This document shows positions 17,716 to 26,565 of a stretch of DNA of 51,216 bases, in pieces (the first letter of the stretch is position 1; each line of letters opens with the position of its first letter). The DNA is from Rubrobacteraceae bacterium. GTDB lineage: Bacteria > Actinomycetota > Rubrobacteria > Rubrobacterales > Rubrobacteraceae. The stretch is taken from positions 173,153 through 224,368 of the forward strand of contig JAUJNO010000003.1 in assembly GCA_030448125.1 (NCBI GenBank), written 5' to 3'. The notes under the pieces are model-generated. The model ran no database searches, was not told where the DNA came from, and was given only the letters and a program-made list of their open reading frames with translations. Made by a program: the position numbers and the translations under genes.

Positions 17716-19191
17716 GTGACGAGAGAGTGTAGCCCGCTGCCGATCCTCCTCGTCGTACTCGACGGGATGGCCGACCGTCTCTACCCGGAGCTGGGCGACC
17801 GCACCCCTCTGGAGGCGGCGAGCACGCCCACGATGGACCGGCTCGCGCGAGAGGGCCAGAGCGGCTTCTGCTACCCCCTGGGGCCCGGAAGGGTGCCGAG
17901 CACCGAGCTCGTCCACTTCCGGTTCTTCGGCTACGAGGGGCATCCCTTCCCGGGCCGGGCGTGCCTGGAGGCCCTGGGCGCCGGCCTCCCGTGCGAGGCC
18001 GGCGACGTCTTCTCCTTCCTGGCCATGCGCAGCGTCACCCGCGAGCCCGACGACACCTACCGCGTAGTGGGCGGTTACGGTGAGGCGTTCGACGACGCCC
18101 CCGAGAGGTATGCCGACCTCGACGGCTGGAGGGATGATTCTTCCGGCTACCGCTTCGAGATCTTCTCTCTCGAACGAGGGGAGGCGGTCCTGCGTATCAA
18201 GCAGGGCGGAGCAGAGGAGCCGCCCTGTGGGGAGGTTACCGACTCTGATCCGTTCTTCTTCACGGGGCTGCCGGTCTTGAGGCCGCAACCCTCGTGGGGG
18301 GCGAGCAGGCCCGGAGCCGCCGCGCTGACCGCGGAGGCGCTGGAGAGGTTCCTCTCGGCGGCGGCGGAGGCGTTGGCGCGCGCCGGCTCCCCGGCGGGGA
18401 ATCGGGCGGACGCCGGGGGGAGCGGTTTCCGGCGTCTGCTCGTGAGTAAGTGGACCGGGACTTACGAGCCGCTGATACCCTTCGAGGAGCTAACCGGCCT
18501 CACGGGCGCGGTCGTCGCCTCGGGGCGGGTGATGCGCGGTCTCGCACGCTCCCTGGGCCTCGGCTTCGTACGTTCCGGGATTTCCGGCGGCTCGGTCGAC
18601 GCGGGCCTTACGGACCCCGCTCGGGACCTGGGAGAGAAGCTGGAGACGGCCCTCGAGCTGCTCTCTTCCGGGGAAGTCGGGTTCGCGCACGTCCACGCCA
18701 AGGCCGCCGACGAGGCCTCGCACTCCGGAGAGGTCGGAAGCAAAGTGGCGGTCATCGAGGAGTTGGACCGGGCCCTGGCTCCCCTGATCGGGGTTCCCCC
18801 CGAGCGTTCGGTGCTCTGCGTGACTTCCGACCACTGCACCCCGGTGGGCGGACGAACGGTTCACTGGGGAGATTCGGTGCCCGTTTTGGTGCGCGGTCCG
18901 CACGTCCGCGTGGATGCGGTGCGTTCCTTCGGCGAGCGCGCGGCGACCGGAGGCACGCTGGGCCAGCTCCGCTCCGGCGACCTCCTGCCGTACCTGCTCT
19001 GCCAGGCGGACGCGGCGCACTTCCGGGGTGCGAGGCCGAAGCCGTTCGCGCCGCTCGGGATGCCCCGGTCCGGTGAACCCTGGACTTACCGGGAGGCAAA
19101 GCCCTACCCCGCGGACGCCCGGAGGGATCCAGCGCCGCGGAACGGAGCGGAACGCGAGACGGAACGCGGGGCGGGAGGGGCTCGTCGGTGA
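17716..19191 (+). CDS. apgM: Archaeal-type 2,3-bisphosphoglycerate-independent phosphoglycerate mutase (ApgM)
   Basis: 491 residues, alkaline-phosphatase superfamily. The N-terminal LLVVLDGMADR holds the first metal Asp. AAS-TPTMDRLAREG follows and contains the usual Ser/Thr region. Later AHVHAKAADEASHSGE and CVTSDHCTPVGGRTVHWGD hold the Asp/His ligands for the second metal site. This order matches ApgM of archaea and some bacteria rather than GpmI. It interconverts 3- and 2-phosphoglycerate. At 491 residues it is longer than the usual 400; the extra length is an insertion around residues 130-250 and a charged tail (ETERGAGGARR). GTG 17716 has no strong ribosome site. The tail overlaps the NadM gene by 4 bases. 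Confidence 0.75.
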   Translation: MTRECSPLPILLVVLDGMADRLYPELGDRTPLEAASTPTMDRLAREGQSGFCYPLGPGRVPSTELVHFRFFGYEGHPFPGRACLEALGAGLPCEAGDVFSFLAMRSVTREPDDTYRVVGGYGEAFDDAPERYADLDGWRDDSSGYRFEIFSLERGEAVLRIKQGGAEEPPCGEVTDSDPFFFTGLPVLRPQPSWGASRPGAAALTAEALERFLSAAAEALARAGSPAGNRADAGGSGFRRLLVSKWTGTYEPLIPFEELTGLTGAVVASGRVMRGLARSLGLGFVRSGISGGSVDAGLTDPARDLGEKLETALELLSSGEVGFAHVHAKAADEASHSGEVGSKVAVIEELDRALAPLIGVPPERSVLCVTSDHCTPVGGRTVHWGDSVPVLVRGPHVRVDAVRSFGERAATGGTLGQLRSGDLLPYLLCQADAAHFRGARPKPFAPLGMPRSGEPWTYREAKPYPADARRDPAPRNGAERETERGAGGARR

Positions 19192-19832
19192 GCGGTGGGC
19201 GTCCTCCGCACGAGTGTCTACACGAATGGGGCTGCGTACACGGGCGCTTCCAGCCATTCCATCTCGGGCACCTGGAGTACGCGCTGCTGGCCAAGGAGCG
19301 GTGCCGGCGCCTCCTTGTCGGCGTGACGAACCCGGACCCAAGCTGGGTCGACCGCGAAGCGGTGAATGCCCACCGCCACGAAGCCGAGTCGAACCCATTC
19401 ACATACCTCGAGCGGGCGCTGATGGTCAGGGATTCCCTGCTCGACGAGGGCCTGGGCGCGCGCGAGTTCGTCGTGGCGCCGTTTCCGATACAGGAGCCCG
19501 GGTTGTGCCGGTACTACGTCCCGGAAGGCGCGATGCACTTCGTGCGCGTCTACTCCGAGTGGGAAGAGGAGAAGGTACGCCGCTTGAGGGCGCACGGGTT
19601 TGCCGTGGAGATCCTCGACCCGGGCAAAGAGAAGGGGCTCTCCGGCATGGAGATTCGTCGGCTGATCCGCGGCGGCCTCGCCTGGGAGCATACGGTCCCG
19701 ACGGTGGTAGCGCCTATCGTCCGCGAGGTGGTCGCGGGCGAGCCCCAACGTTTCGGCTCCCCCGGCCGGCTCCCAGAATCGGCGGCGCCGACCAGCTTTC
19801 CCCGGGGGTCGCCCCGGTCCGACCAGCTGTAG
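19188..19832 (+). CDS. nadM: NMN adenylyltransferase of the archaeal (NadM) type
   Basis: 214 residues. GRFQPFHLGHLEYAL near residue 19 is the HxGH nucleotidyltransferase signature in the NadM form, and GLSGMEIRRLIRGG is the second ATP motif (usually ISGTEIR). GVTNPDPS and NPFTYLERALM are also NadM-like. The enzyme joins nicotinamide mononucleotide with ATP to give NAD. The GTG at 19188 overlaps the stop of apgM as GTGA, so the two are translationally coupled. The last 30 residues (Ser/Pro-rich) are beyond the usual end of about 170-180 residues. Confidence 0.85.
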   Translation: MSGGRPPHECLHEWGCVHGRFQPFHLGHLEYALLAKERCRRLLVGVTNPDPSWVDREAVNAHRHEAESNPFTYLERALMVRDSLLDEGLGAREFVVAPFPIQEPGLCRYYVPEGAMHFVRVYSEWEEEKVRRLRAHGFAVEILDPGKEKGLSGMEIRRLIRGGLAWEHTVPTVVAPIVREVVAGEPQRFGSPGRLPESAAPTSFPRGSPRSDQL

Positions 19833-20173
19833 CCCGCGAGCGGCCTTTGCGATGAGTTGAGGTTCCAGTAGCGAAGGATAACGTTGGCGGGTTTGGTGTG
19901 GATACTCGTGCCGCCCTCGCCGCGAAGGTCGAAACGCGGGTTCGGGCGACGGGTATCCGTGTTGCACTTCGCCATCATAAGTAGCCGAGCCCCGTGGCGG
20001 TAGCCGCTTGCTCCAGCCATACCTGCGCTAGCTCGTGGTTGCCGCTTTCGGGTCTCTGAACCAGATCCGTCGAAAGGACTCTCGGTTCAGAACCGCAACT
20101 CTTGGCGCAAGGCCAACCGCGGATAAACGCTGTCTATCGTATAGAAGAGCGGCGAAGTGTTTGGGTCAAGGAG
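19833..20173. other. Intergenic region between converging genes
   Basis: 341 bases without a supported gene. TCTGAACC (20055-20062) and GGTTCAGA (20084-20091) form a perfect 8-bp inverted repeat; the second arm is itself part of the odd palindrome GGTTC-A-GAACC. No T run follows on either strand, so it may be a structured transcript end or a protein-binding site. Lower GC than its flanks. Confidence 0.35.
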
Positions 20174-20869
20174 CTATCCACCGAACAACCTTCTACGCCA
20201 GAACCCCTCTCCCTGCTCGGCCGCCTCGCGTTGCTGCTCCACCCGTGCCCCTTCTTTGTTGGTACTCTGACGTTCGCGCTCGAGGCTTTCCCGCAGCGCG
20301 GCCTCCGTGGCTTCCGCGAGCTCCAGCCGGTCCCGGAGCTCTCTGGTCTTGGCGACCGCCGCGGCGAGTTGCTCGGCGAGCTCTCTAACAGTCTCGTCGG
20401 ATGTCTCATCCGGAGCCGCCGTCTCCCCATGGTCGCCGAGCGGTAGCACTTCGGTGGCTGCCGCGTCGCTGCTCTCCGTACGCTTGTACGACGCGGGACC
20501 GCCGCCAACCGGCGCCTCGGTCGCCTCCTGGGTGGTCTCCTCGCTGCTGAGCAAGGCCGCGCCGCTCGGCGGCTTCGAGAGAGGCCCGCCGTCGCTAAGG
20601 ACGGTCGTCGCGGCCGCGTCCAGAACGTGCGTCTCGTCCTCCGCGTTAAGGGGTCCCGTGTCTTCTTCGGGTAACCCGCCCGGGTCGGAGGAGGGCTCGG
20701 GACTCCGCCGCGCGCCTTGCACGGCGCTTGCCGATACGAGCCACCGGGCCCACTCGTCCTGATGCCCCTCCAACTCGCCGCTGGACAGCATACCGAAGAC
20801 CCGCCTGACGGGTATCCCCAGCGCCTTTGCCGCCTCCTCCGCAGTGTAGAAATCAGCTTCCCGCGCCAT
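20174..20869 (-). CDS. Excisionase-type helix-turn-helix protein with C-terminal coiled coil
   Basis: 231 residues. The first 50 (FYTAEEAAKALGIPVRRVFGMLSSGELEGHQDE, then RWLVSASAV) form a MerR/excisionase-type winged HTH. A long disordered acidic middle (residues about 60-150) follows, then a coiled coil (VRELAEQLAAAVAKTRELRDRLELAEATE) and a basic end WRRRLFGG. Similar proteins are common in Rubrobacter by recall. Helix plus coiled coil suggests a DNA-binding dimer or scaffold; it could regulate nearby genes or bind the nucleoid. ATG 20869 chosen because the HTH begins there; a GTG at 20953 would add 28 residues. The ribosome site is weak for both. Confidence 0.75.
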   Translation of the reverse strand: MAREADFYTAEEAAKALGIPVRRVFGMLSSGELEGHQDEWARWLVSASAVQGARRSPEPSSDPGGLPEEDTGPLNAEDETHVLDAAATTVLSDGGPLSKPPSGAALLSSEETTQEATEAPVGGGPASYKRTESSDAAATEVLPLGDHGETAAPDETSDETVRELAEQLAAAVAKTRELRDRLELAEATEAALRESLERERQSTNKEGARVEQQREAAEQGEGFWRRRLFGG

Positions 20870-21051
20870 AGGAACATCTTTACCCTCGCCGAAGACCTCT
20901 AACCCTGCCGGAAGGCTCGAGGGCCGCGGGAGGAACACGCGGACCCCGTCCACTCGTAAGCGGCTCTCTCTAGAATGGGAGGCTCGACTATGCCGGGGCC
21001 AGTTTAGCTCCTTGTTTTCGTACTACCCTACCGGCGCCCTCGATCCAGGCA

Positions 21052-22665
21052 TTACAGCGTGAAGTAAAAGGTGGCGCCGCGTCCCACCTTCCCCTCGGCC
21101 CACACCCGCCCGCCGTGGCGTCGCACGATACGCGCCACGGTGGCAAGACCGATCCCCGTGCCCTCGAACTCGTCCGCGCCGTGCAGCCGCTGGAAGACCC
21201 CGAACAGCTTGTCGGCGTAGGCCATGTCGAAACCCGCCCCGTCGTCGCGCACGAAATACGCTGGTACGCCCTCATGCTCGACAACGCCGAGTTCGATCCT
21301 TGCCCGAGGCTGCTCCCCGGTGAACTTCCACGCGTTGTCCAGCAGGTTCTCCAGCACCGTCCTCAGCAACCACCGATCCCCTTCGGCCACCAGGTCCCCG
21401 TCTATCGCGAACTCCACCCTCCGTTCGGGGTCGCTCTGCTTGAGCCCCTGCGCGATGCTCCCGGCAAGCGCCCTCAAGTCCACCGTCTCGCGGTGCATCT
21501 CGACGCGCATCACGCGCGACAGGTTCAGCAGACCCTCCACCATATGCACCATACGTTGGCCGGCGGTCGCCACGCGCTCCAGGTAGTCCTTGCCTTCCTC
21601 GTCGAGTTCGTCGGCGTAGTCCTCCAGCAGGATCTGGCTGAAGCTGGTCACGCTCCTTAACGGGGCTCGCAGGTCGTGCGAGATGGAATAGGCGAACTGC
21701 TCGAGCTCGGCGTTGGCGATCGCCAGCTCGGCCGCCCGCTGCGCCAGCTCCCTCTCGGCCTGCTTGCGATCGGTGACGTCGCGGTGGTTGAACACCACGC
21801 CTTTTATGCTTGGATCGCCCAGCATGTTGTTGGCGATTCCTTCGAGCCAGCGCCAGGAGCCGTCTTTGTGCCGGACGCGGGTCTCCACCGCCACCGGATG
21901 CACTCCCGGCCCGGAGAGGACCTCGGCGAACTCGGCGAACGCCTTCTCCAGGTCGTCCGGATGGACGTAGTCGGCGGTGTTGGTGCCGAGCATCTCTTGC
22001 GGCGAGTATCCCAAGACCCGCTCCGACGAGGGGCTGATGTAGCGTATGGCGCCGTCGGCTTCGGTGACCATGACCAGGTCCAACGCGTTCTGGATGAGGG
22101 CGCGGAACCGTCCTTCGCTCTCGCGCAGCGCCTCCTCCATCCGCTTGCGCTCGGTGACGTCGCGAACAATGGCGAGCACGAAGCGTCCCTCACTCTCCGA
22201 GCCGTGGACGAGGTCGACGGGGCTCAAGGTAAGCTCGACGTGTATCTCCTCGCCCGTCTTGCGTAGGGCGGGCAGGTCCAGCACCGCGCGGGAGCCTATG
22301 TAGTCTCCGCGGCCCGTCTCGAGGTACCGCGACATGCCCGCCCGATGCCGCGCCTTGAGATGGTCGGGGACGAGTGCCTCGACGCGGAGCTCGAGTGCTT
22401 CGGCGGGGGAGTAGCCGAAGATCTCCGTCGCGGCCGGGTTCCAGAGGACTATTCGCCCGGTACCTGCCTCCGCGACGACGACCGCGTCTCTCACCCTCTC
22501 GAAGAGTTTGCCGATGCCCACGTCCCGCGGGCGCACGCTCAAAGCAGTCGCCCCGAAGCTCGGACCAGGCCGTGCCGACGTGTTCCCGTCATGGATCGTA
22601 GTTCTCCTACCCTCGGTAGCTCTTCTTCGGCAGCCTACACGGGAGACCATCCACGCGCAATCCAC
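21052..22665 (-). CDS. Double-PAS sensor histidine kinase
   Basis: Up to 537 residues. Two PAS domains: the first around residues 60-170 (VVVAEAGTGRIVLWNPAATEIFGYSPAE), the second around 185-305 (VMVTEADGAIRYISPSSERVLGYS, ending RDVTDRKQ). HisKA follows, with FAYSISHDLRAPL as the phospho-acceptor H-box, then an HATPase domain: ENLLDNAWKF (N box), DDGAGFD (G1) and GTGIGLA (G2). There is no membrane segment, so it senses a cytoplasmic signal. No receiver gene is adjacent; its partner is elsewhere. The start is uncertain: a good AGGAGA lies before an ATG near 22593 in another frame that soon stops, so the 5' end may be frameshifted. It lies 48 bases after the AlkA-like gene. Confidence 0.85.
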   Translation of the reverse strand: MDCAWMVSRVGCRRRATEGRRTTIHDGNTSARPGPSFGATALSVRPRDVGIGKLFERVRDAVVVAEAGTGRIVLWNPAATEIFGYSPAEALELRVEALVPDHLKARHRAGMSRYLETGRGDYIGSRAVLDLPALRKTGEEIHVELTLSPVDLVHGSESEGRFVLAIVRDVTERKRMEEALRESEGRFRALIQNALDLVMVTEADGAIRYISPSSERVLGYSPQEMLGTNTADYVHPDDLEKAFAEFAEVLSGPGVHPVAVETRVRHKDGSWRWLEGIANNMLGDPSIKGVVFNHRDVTDRKQAERELAQRAAELAIANAELEQFAYSISHDLRAPLRSVTSFSQILLEDYADELDEEGKDYLERVATAGQRMVHMVEGLLNLSRVMRVEMHRETVDLRALAGSIAQGLKQSDPERRVEFAIDGDLVAEGDRWLLRTVLENLLDNAWKFTGEQPRARIELGVVEHEGVPAYFVRDDGAGFDMAYADKLFGVFQRLHGADEFEGTGIGLATVARIVRRHGGRVWAEGKVGRGATFYFTL

Positions 22666-22713
22666 GGAGCGTTCGCGTCAACGACTGCCGGCCGCCCACG
22701 CTTTGCTCTTCTC

Positions 22714-23655
22714 TCAAGACTCGAGCCAACCGCGCGTCAGGTAGAGCCAGAAAGCCAGCCCTTTGTACGGGCCGTAAGGGGAGAAGCGCGCCTCGATCTC
22801 CTTGTCCGCGACGCTATCGCGCCCGACGAGCCGCGCGTAGGTCGGGCGCGTCCAGGAGTCGAGGATGAGCCGGGAGTACCTGCCGAGCATCATCATGACG
22901 TGCGCGGCCGCGTACGGTCCTACGCCCGGCAGCGCCAGCAGCCGCCTCTCCAGTTCGTCGTCCGGGAGCTCCTCGGGGTCCGCGTCGAGGGACTCGAGGT
23001 CCAGATCCCCACCGGCGACCGAGCGGGAGAGCGCGAGCAGGTACCTCCCCCGGTAACCGGCGCGCGCGACGTCCCGATAGAACTCTTCTCCGGCCCCGGA
23101 CATCGCCTCCGGGGTGGGGAAGGCGCGCCCCCACGGACCGGTCGGGGGCGCACCGGAGGCCTTCTCGCCGAGGTGCTCGACCAGCGCGCTCACCATCCTT
23201 ATCGTGGCTGACCAGGAGCAGTTGGTCGTACACAGGGTCTTGACCACGTCCTCGAAGACTGTGGTGCCCCGCACCATGCGTCCCGCGCCCCTCGTGACCC
23301 AGGAGAGTTCGGGGTCCCCGGCGGCCAGAGAGTAGAACCCCGACAGGTTCTCCTCCAGGCGCAGCACGTGACGCACCGCGGCGAAGAGCCTCTCGCCTTC
23401 CTCGTGTCCCGGCGGCCCGACCGCGCTTACGAGGCCGTGCTCTGGCCCGCTCTCCGAGATCAGCACGGTGCGCGGAGGGAACCCCCACACAGGTAGGGTC
23501 GCCTCCAGAATGCCGGCGTCTTCACCGGGGTGCATGGGGGGCAAGGAGGCCAGACCGTGTGACCGGAAAGTCCTCTTCAGGTCCACCGGCTCGCCGGCCG
23601 GTCCCACGAGGGGGAACTCGACGGACCACGCTTCGCGGGCGCTCTCCTCTCTCAT
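22714..23655 (-). CDS. DNA glycosylase, AlkA/OGG-like HhH-GPD family
   Basis: 313 residues. TLCTTNCSWSATIRM and the helix-hairpin-helix LLALPGVGPYAAAHVMMMLG, followed 10 residues later by Asp in LILDSWTR, form the HhH-GPD core; the Asp is the catalytic residue that helps displace a damaged base. There is no Lys in the hairpin position typical of bifunctional lyases, so it is probably monofunctional (AlkA-like, for alkylated purines), acting first in base-excision repair. There is no Cys4 iron-sulfur loop at the C-terminus. ATG 23655 starts 15 bases after the sbcC stop, so it is the third gene of the sbcD-sbcC operon. Confidence 0.8.
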   Translation of the reverse strand: MREESAREAWSVEFPLVGPAGEPVDLKRTFRSHGLASLPPMHPGEDAGILEATLPVWGFPPRTVLISESGPEHGLVSAVGPPGHEEGERLFAAVRHVLRLEENLSGFYSLAAGDPELSWVTRGAGRMVRGTTVFEDVVKTLCTTNCSWSATIRMVSALVEHLGEKASGAPPTGPWGRAFPTPEAMSGAGEEFYRDVARAGYRGRYLLALSRSVAGGDLDLESLDADPEELPDDELERRLLALPGVGPYAAAHVMMMLGRYSRLILDSWTRPTYARLVGRDSVADKEIEARFSPYGPYKGLAFWLYLTRGWLES

Positions 23656-23670
23656 CGGGCTCGTACTTTT

Positions 23671-26565
23671 CTACGGGACGCGAGCGCCGTCGAGGAGTTC
23701 CACCGGCTCGCCCCCCAGGTCGACCTTGAGGCGCCGGACGGTACTCTTGCCGGCTTCGTCTTCCTCGACCACCCAGAGCTCGTCGAGGAGGGCCGATTCC
23801 TGAACGTCGGGGACGTGAGAGATTATGAAGATCTGGCTGAAGGTCTTTTTGAGGCGGTCGAGGGTGAGGAGAACGTTGCGGCGTCTCTCGGAGTCCAGGG
23901 CTCCGAAGACCTCGTCGAGGACGATGAAGCCCAAAGACTCGGAGCCTTTGGCGGCGACCATCTTCGAGAGGGCCACCCTCGCGCAGAGGCTCACGACATC
24001 CGCCTCGCCGCCGGAGAAGCGTGAGATCTCGTACGCCTCCGATAGACCGTCGAAGAGCCTGACGCCGTAGTTCTCGTCGAACTCTATGCGCTCGTAGCGG
24101 CCGTCGGTGAGTACCTTTACGAGTTCACCCGCCTCCCTTTCGAGGCGCGGACGCACCCGCGCGGTGAGCTCCTTGTAGAACCTCGCGAGGAGCCTGTCCA
24201 TCTCCCCGAGCTTCGCGGCGCCTCTAGCCTTCTCGTCGGCGAGCCCGCGCTGCTCGTCGTAGCGTCCGATCTCGCCTTCGAGGTTCTCAACCCGGCTCCG
24301 CGCCCGGCGCAGCTCCTCGTCGAGGGTCTCCTTCTCCAAGCGCAGCCCCTCGCGCAGCTCCTCCGCCTCCGAGACCCGGCGCCGGTTCGCCCCGTAAGCG
24401 TCCTCGTCGAAGGCGAGAGTGGAGATCTCCTCGCGCAATCGTCCGGCCTCCCGGTTCGCGTCTTCCCCTTCCTTGCTCGCGGTCTCGAGCCTCTCTTCCA
24501 CCCGCGGGCGGCCGCGCAGCCGCTCTTTGAGGCCCTCGATCTCCCAGAGCAGGCGCTCCAGCTCCGCCTTCTCCTTCTGGAGCTGCGCATGCCGGGTCTC
24601 CACGTAGGCCGGACCCTCCTGGAGCTCTAAGATCTCCCCCTCCAGCCCGGCCACCGACTCGCGGGCCCTCGCGTGAGCCTCCACGAAGCCCTCCATCCGC
24701 GGGTGAGCGTCGTGCAATACGCGGAGCATACCAACCCGCATCTCTGCCTCATCGAGAACGTCTATAGAGACGGGCGCGACCCCTCCGAGCTCTCCCCGCA
24801 GCTTCTCCACTCGCGCGGAGGCGCGCTCTAGCAAGTCTTGCAGGCCTTCGAGGTGCGTCGCGGCCTTTGCCCGCTTCTCCCGGAGGGCGTACGCTCCCTT
24901 CTGGAGCTCCTCCGCCTCTCCGAGACTCCGTGACAGCTCGCCGGCCTCCTCTTCGAGGCGCCGGCACTCCGAGAGAGCCTCCTCGGCCCGTCCGCGCGCC
25001 TCTTCGGCCTGCCGCTGGAGCGTCTCCATGACCTCCCGATGCTCGTCTCCCTCGAAGCCCCGGTGGCAGGTCGGGCATTGGGCGACATCCTCGGAGCCCT
25101 CGACCATGCGGCGTGCCCGATCCAGCCTCTCCGCGTCACGCTCGTCGGCGTCGGCGAGGCCCTTCTGCTGGACGGACTGCCGCTGCAGGCTCCGCTCCTC
25201 TCTGCGCAACCGGACGAGCTCCTCCTCTAGCGCGCCGCCGGTCATTTCCTCTACCTCCGCGTCGAGCCGGGCGACTTCCTCGCGTCCCTCCTCGAACCGC
25301 GCGCGGGCCTCCTCGAGCTCGCCCTCGGCCTCCAGGAGTTCCTCGTGGCGCGTCTTCGTCTCTTTCAGGTAGGAGAGATGCTCCTCCGATCTCCAGAGAA
25401 GGACGGTCGCGCCATCGAGGACCTTCTTAGCCCCGAGCATCCGGCCTACCTCGTCCTCGGCCGCGGAGAGCGCCTCCCACCCGGGCAAGGGCTCGCCCGC
25501 CGAGCTGTCCGTGCCGCCGACCGCCGCCTCGAGCCTCTCCAGGAGTTCCGAAGCCGCGATGACCGTCCGGTGCGCCTCGACCTTGAGCCGGCGCAGCTCC
25601 TTCTCGGCCAGCTCGCGGCGCTCGTGCCGGCGGCGCGCCTCTTCTAGAGCTTCGATCTCCGCCTCTATCCCAGGCAGGCCCTCCATCCGGGGCCTGAGCT
25701 CCTCGATCCGCTCCGCGTCCGCGTCCAGCCCCGCCAGCGCTTCCCGCAGCTCCGCCGCCCGCTCCACCGCCCGCTCCCGGGCCGACTCGGCTACGGCTAG
25801 AGCGCCCGAAAGCTCGTTGTGCCTCCGGTACGCCGCCTCGAACTTCTCTCCCTCCGCCCGGGCCTCCGCGAGCTCGTCCTCGGCCTCTTTTAATCTCTCC
25901 TGCAGGCGCGCGGTCGCCTCTCGGGAGGCGCCGAGTCGCTCACGGGCCTCCCTCAGCTCCTCCTCGAGCGTGTCGCGGTCTATGTCGGCGATACGAGCTT
26001 CGAGGAACCTGGCTTCGTTCTGGAGGTCCTTCTTGTCGGCGCGGAGGAGCTCCTGGGCGGTCTCTACCTGGTCGATGCCGAGGATGCGCGCGACCTCGCG
26101 CTGGCGCTTTACCCCCGTGACCCCCGCGAAGAACTCGAGCTCCTTCTGGCGGGCGAAGAACGTCGCCTCGAACGCAACCCGGTCCATGCCCAGGAGGCTC
26201 TCCTGCACCCACTCCGTAACCTCCGAGGGGCCGCCGACAAGCTCCTCCTCCCCGACGTAGGCCCGGGCCTCGGTCTTGCCTCTATAAAGCGTTCGTATGA
26301 CACGGTAGGGGGTGCCGGCTACGTTCAGCGTGACCTCGACGGTCGTCTTCTCGGCCGTCGTCCCCCCGCTCCAGGGGATGGAGTCGTTCGAGAAGCGCGA
26401 GTCCCTGCCCCTGGAGCCGAAGAACGCCCAGAGGATGCTCTCGAAGATGGTCGTCTTCCCCGAGCCGTTCGGCCCCACGATGCCGACGGCTCCCTCGGGC
26501 GGGAGCAGCTCCACGCGGTCACGGAACTGCTTGAAGTTCTCCATGATCAGGCGTTCCAGGATCAT
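23671..26565 (-). CDS. sbcC: SbcC/Rad50-type SMC-like ATPase
   Basis: 964 residues. Walker A GPNGSGKTT at about residue 30-38; a long coiled coil of Arg/Glu/Leu-rich heptads on both sides of a zinc hook CPTC at about residue 497; then the ABC signature RFSGGEADVV near 847 and Walker B FIVLDEVFGALD near 880. It is the ATPase partner of the SbcD nuclease; together they open blocked or hairpin DNA ends for double-strand break repair. The ATG overlaps the sbcD stop by 4 bases (ATGA), a sign of translational coupling. The long frame is completely intact, unlike many shorter genes here. Confidence 0.95.
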   Translation of the reverse strand: MILERLIMENFKQFRDRVELLPPEGAVGIVGPNGSGKTTIFESILWAFFGSRGRDSRFSNDSIPWSGGTTAEKTTVEVTLNVAGTPYRVIRTLYRGKTEARAYVGEEELVGGPSEVTEWVQESLLGMDRVAFEATFFARQKELEFFAGVTGVKRQREVARILGIDQVETAQELLRADKKDLQNEARFLEARIADIDRDTLEEELREARERLGASREATARLQERLKEAEDELAEARAEGEKFEAAYRRHNELSGALAVAESARERAVERAAELREALAGLDADAERIEELRPRMEGLPGIEAEIEALEEARRRHERRELAEKELRRLKVEAHRTVIAASELLERLEAAVGGTDSSAGEPLPGWEALSAAEDEVGRMLGAKKVLDGATVLLWRSEEHLSYLKETKTRHEELLEAEGELEEARARFEEGREEVARLDAEVEEMTGGALEEELVRLRREERSLQRQSVQQKGLADADERDAERLDRARRMVEGSEDVAQCPTCHRGFEGDEHREVMETLQRQAEEARGRAEEALSECRRLEEEAGELSRSLGEAEELQKGAYALREKRAKAATHLEGLQDLLERASARVEKLRGELGGVAPVSIDVLDEAEMRVGMLRVLHDAHPRMEGFVEAHARARESVAGLEGEILELQEGPAYVETRHAQLQKEKAELERLLWEIEGLKERLRGRPRVEERLETASKEGEDANREAGRLREEISTLAFDEDAYGANRRRVSEAEELREGLRLEKETLDEELRRARSRVENLEGEIGRYDEQRGLADEKARGAAKLGEMDRLLARFYKELTARVRPRLEREAGELVKVLTDGRYERIEFDENYGVRLFDGLSEAYEISRFSGGEADVVSLCARVALSKMVAAKGSESLGFIVLDEVFGALDSERRRNVLLTLDRLKKTFSQIFIISHVPDVQESALLDELWVVEEDEAGKSTVRRLKVDLGGEPVELLDGARVP

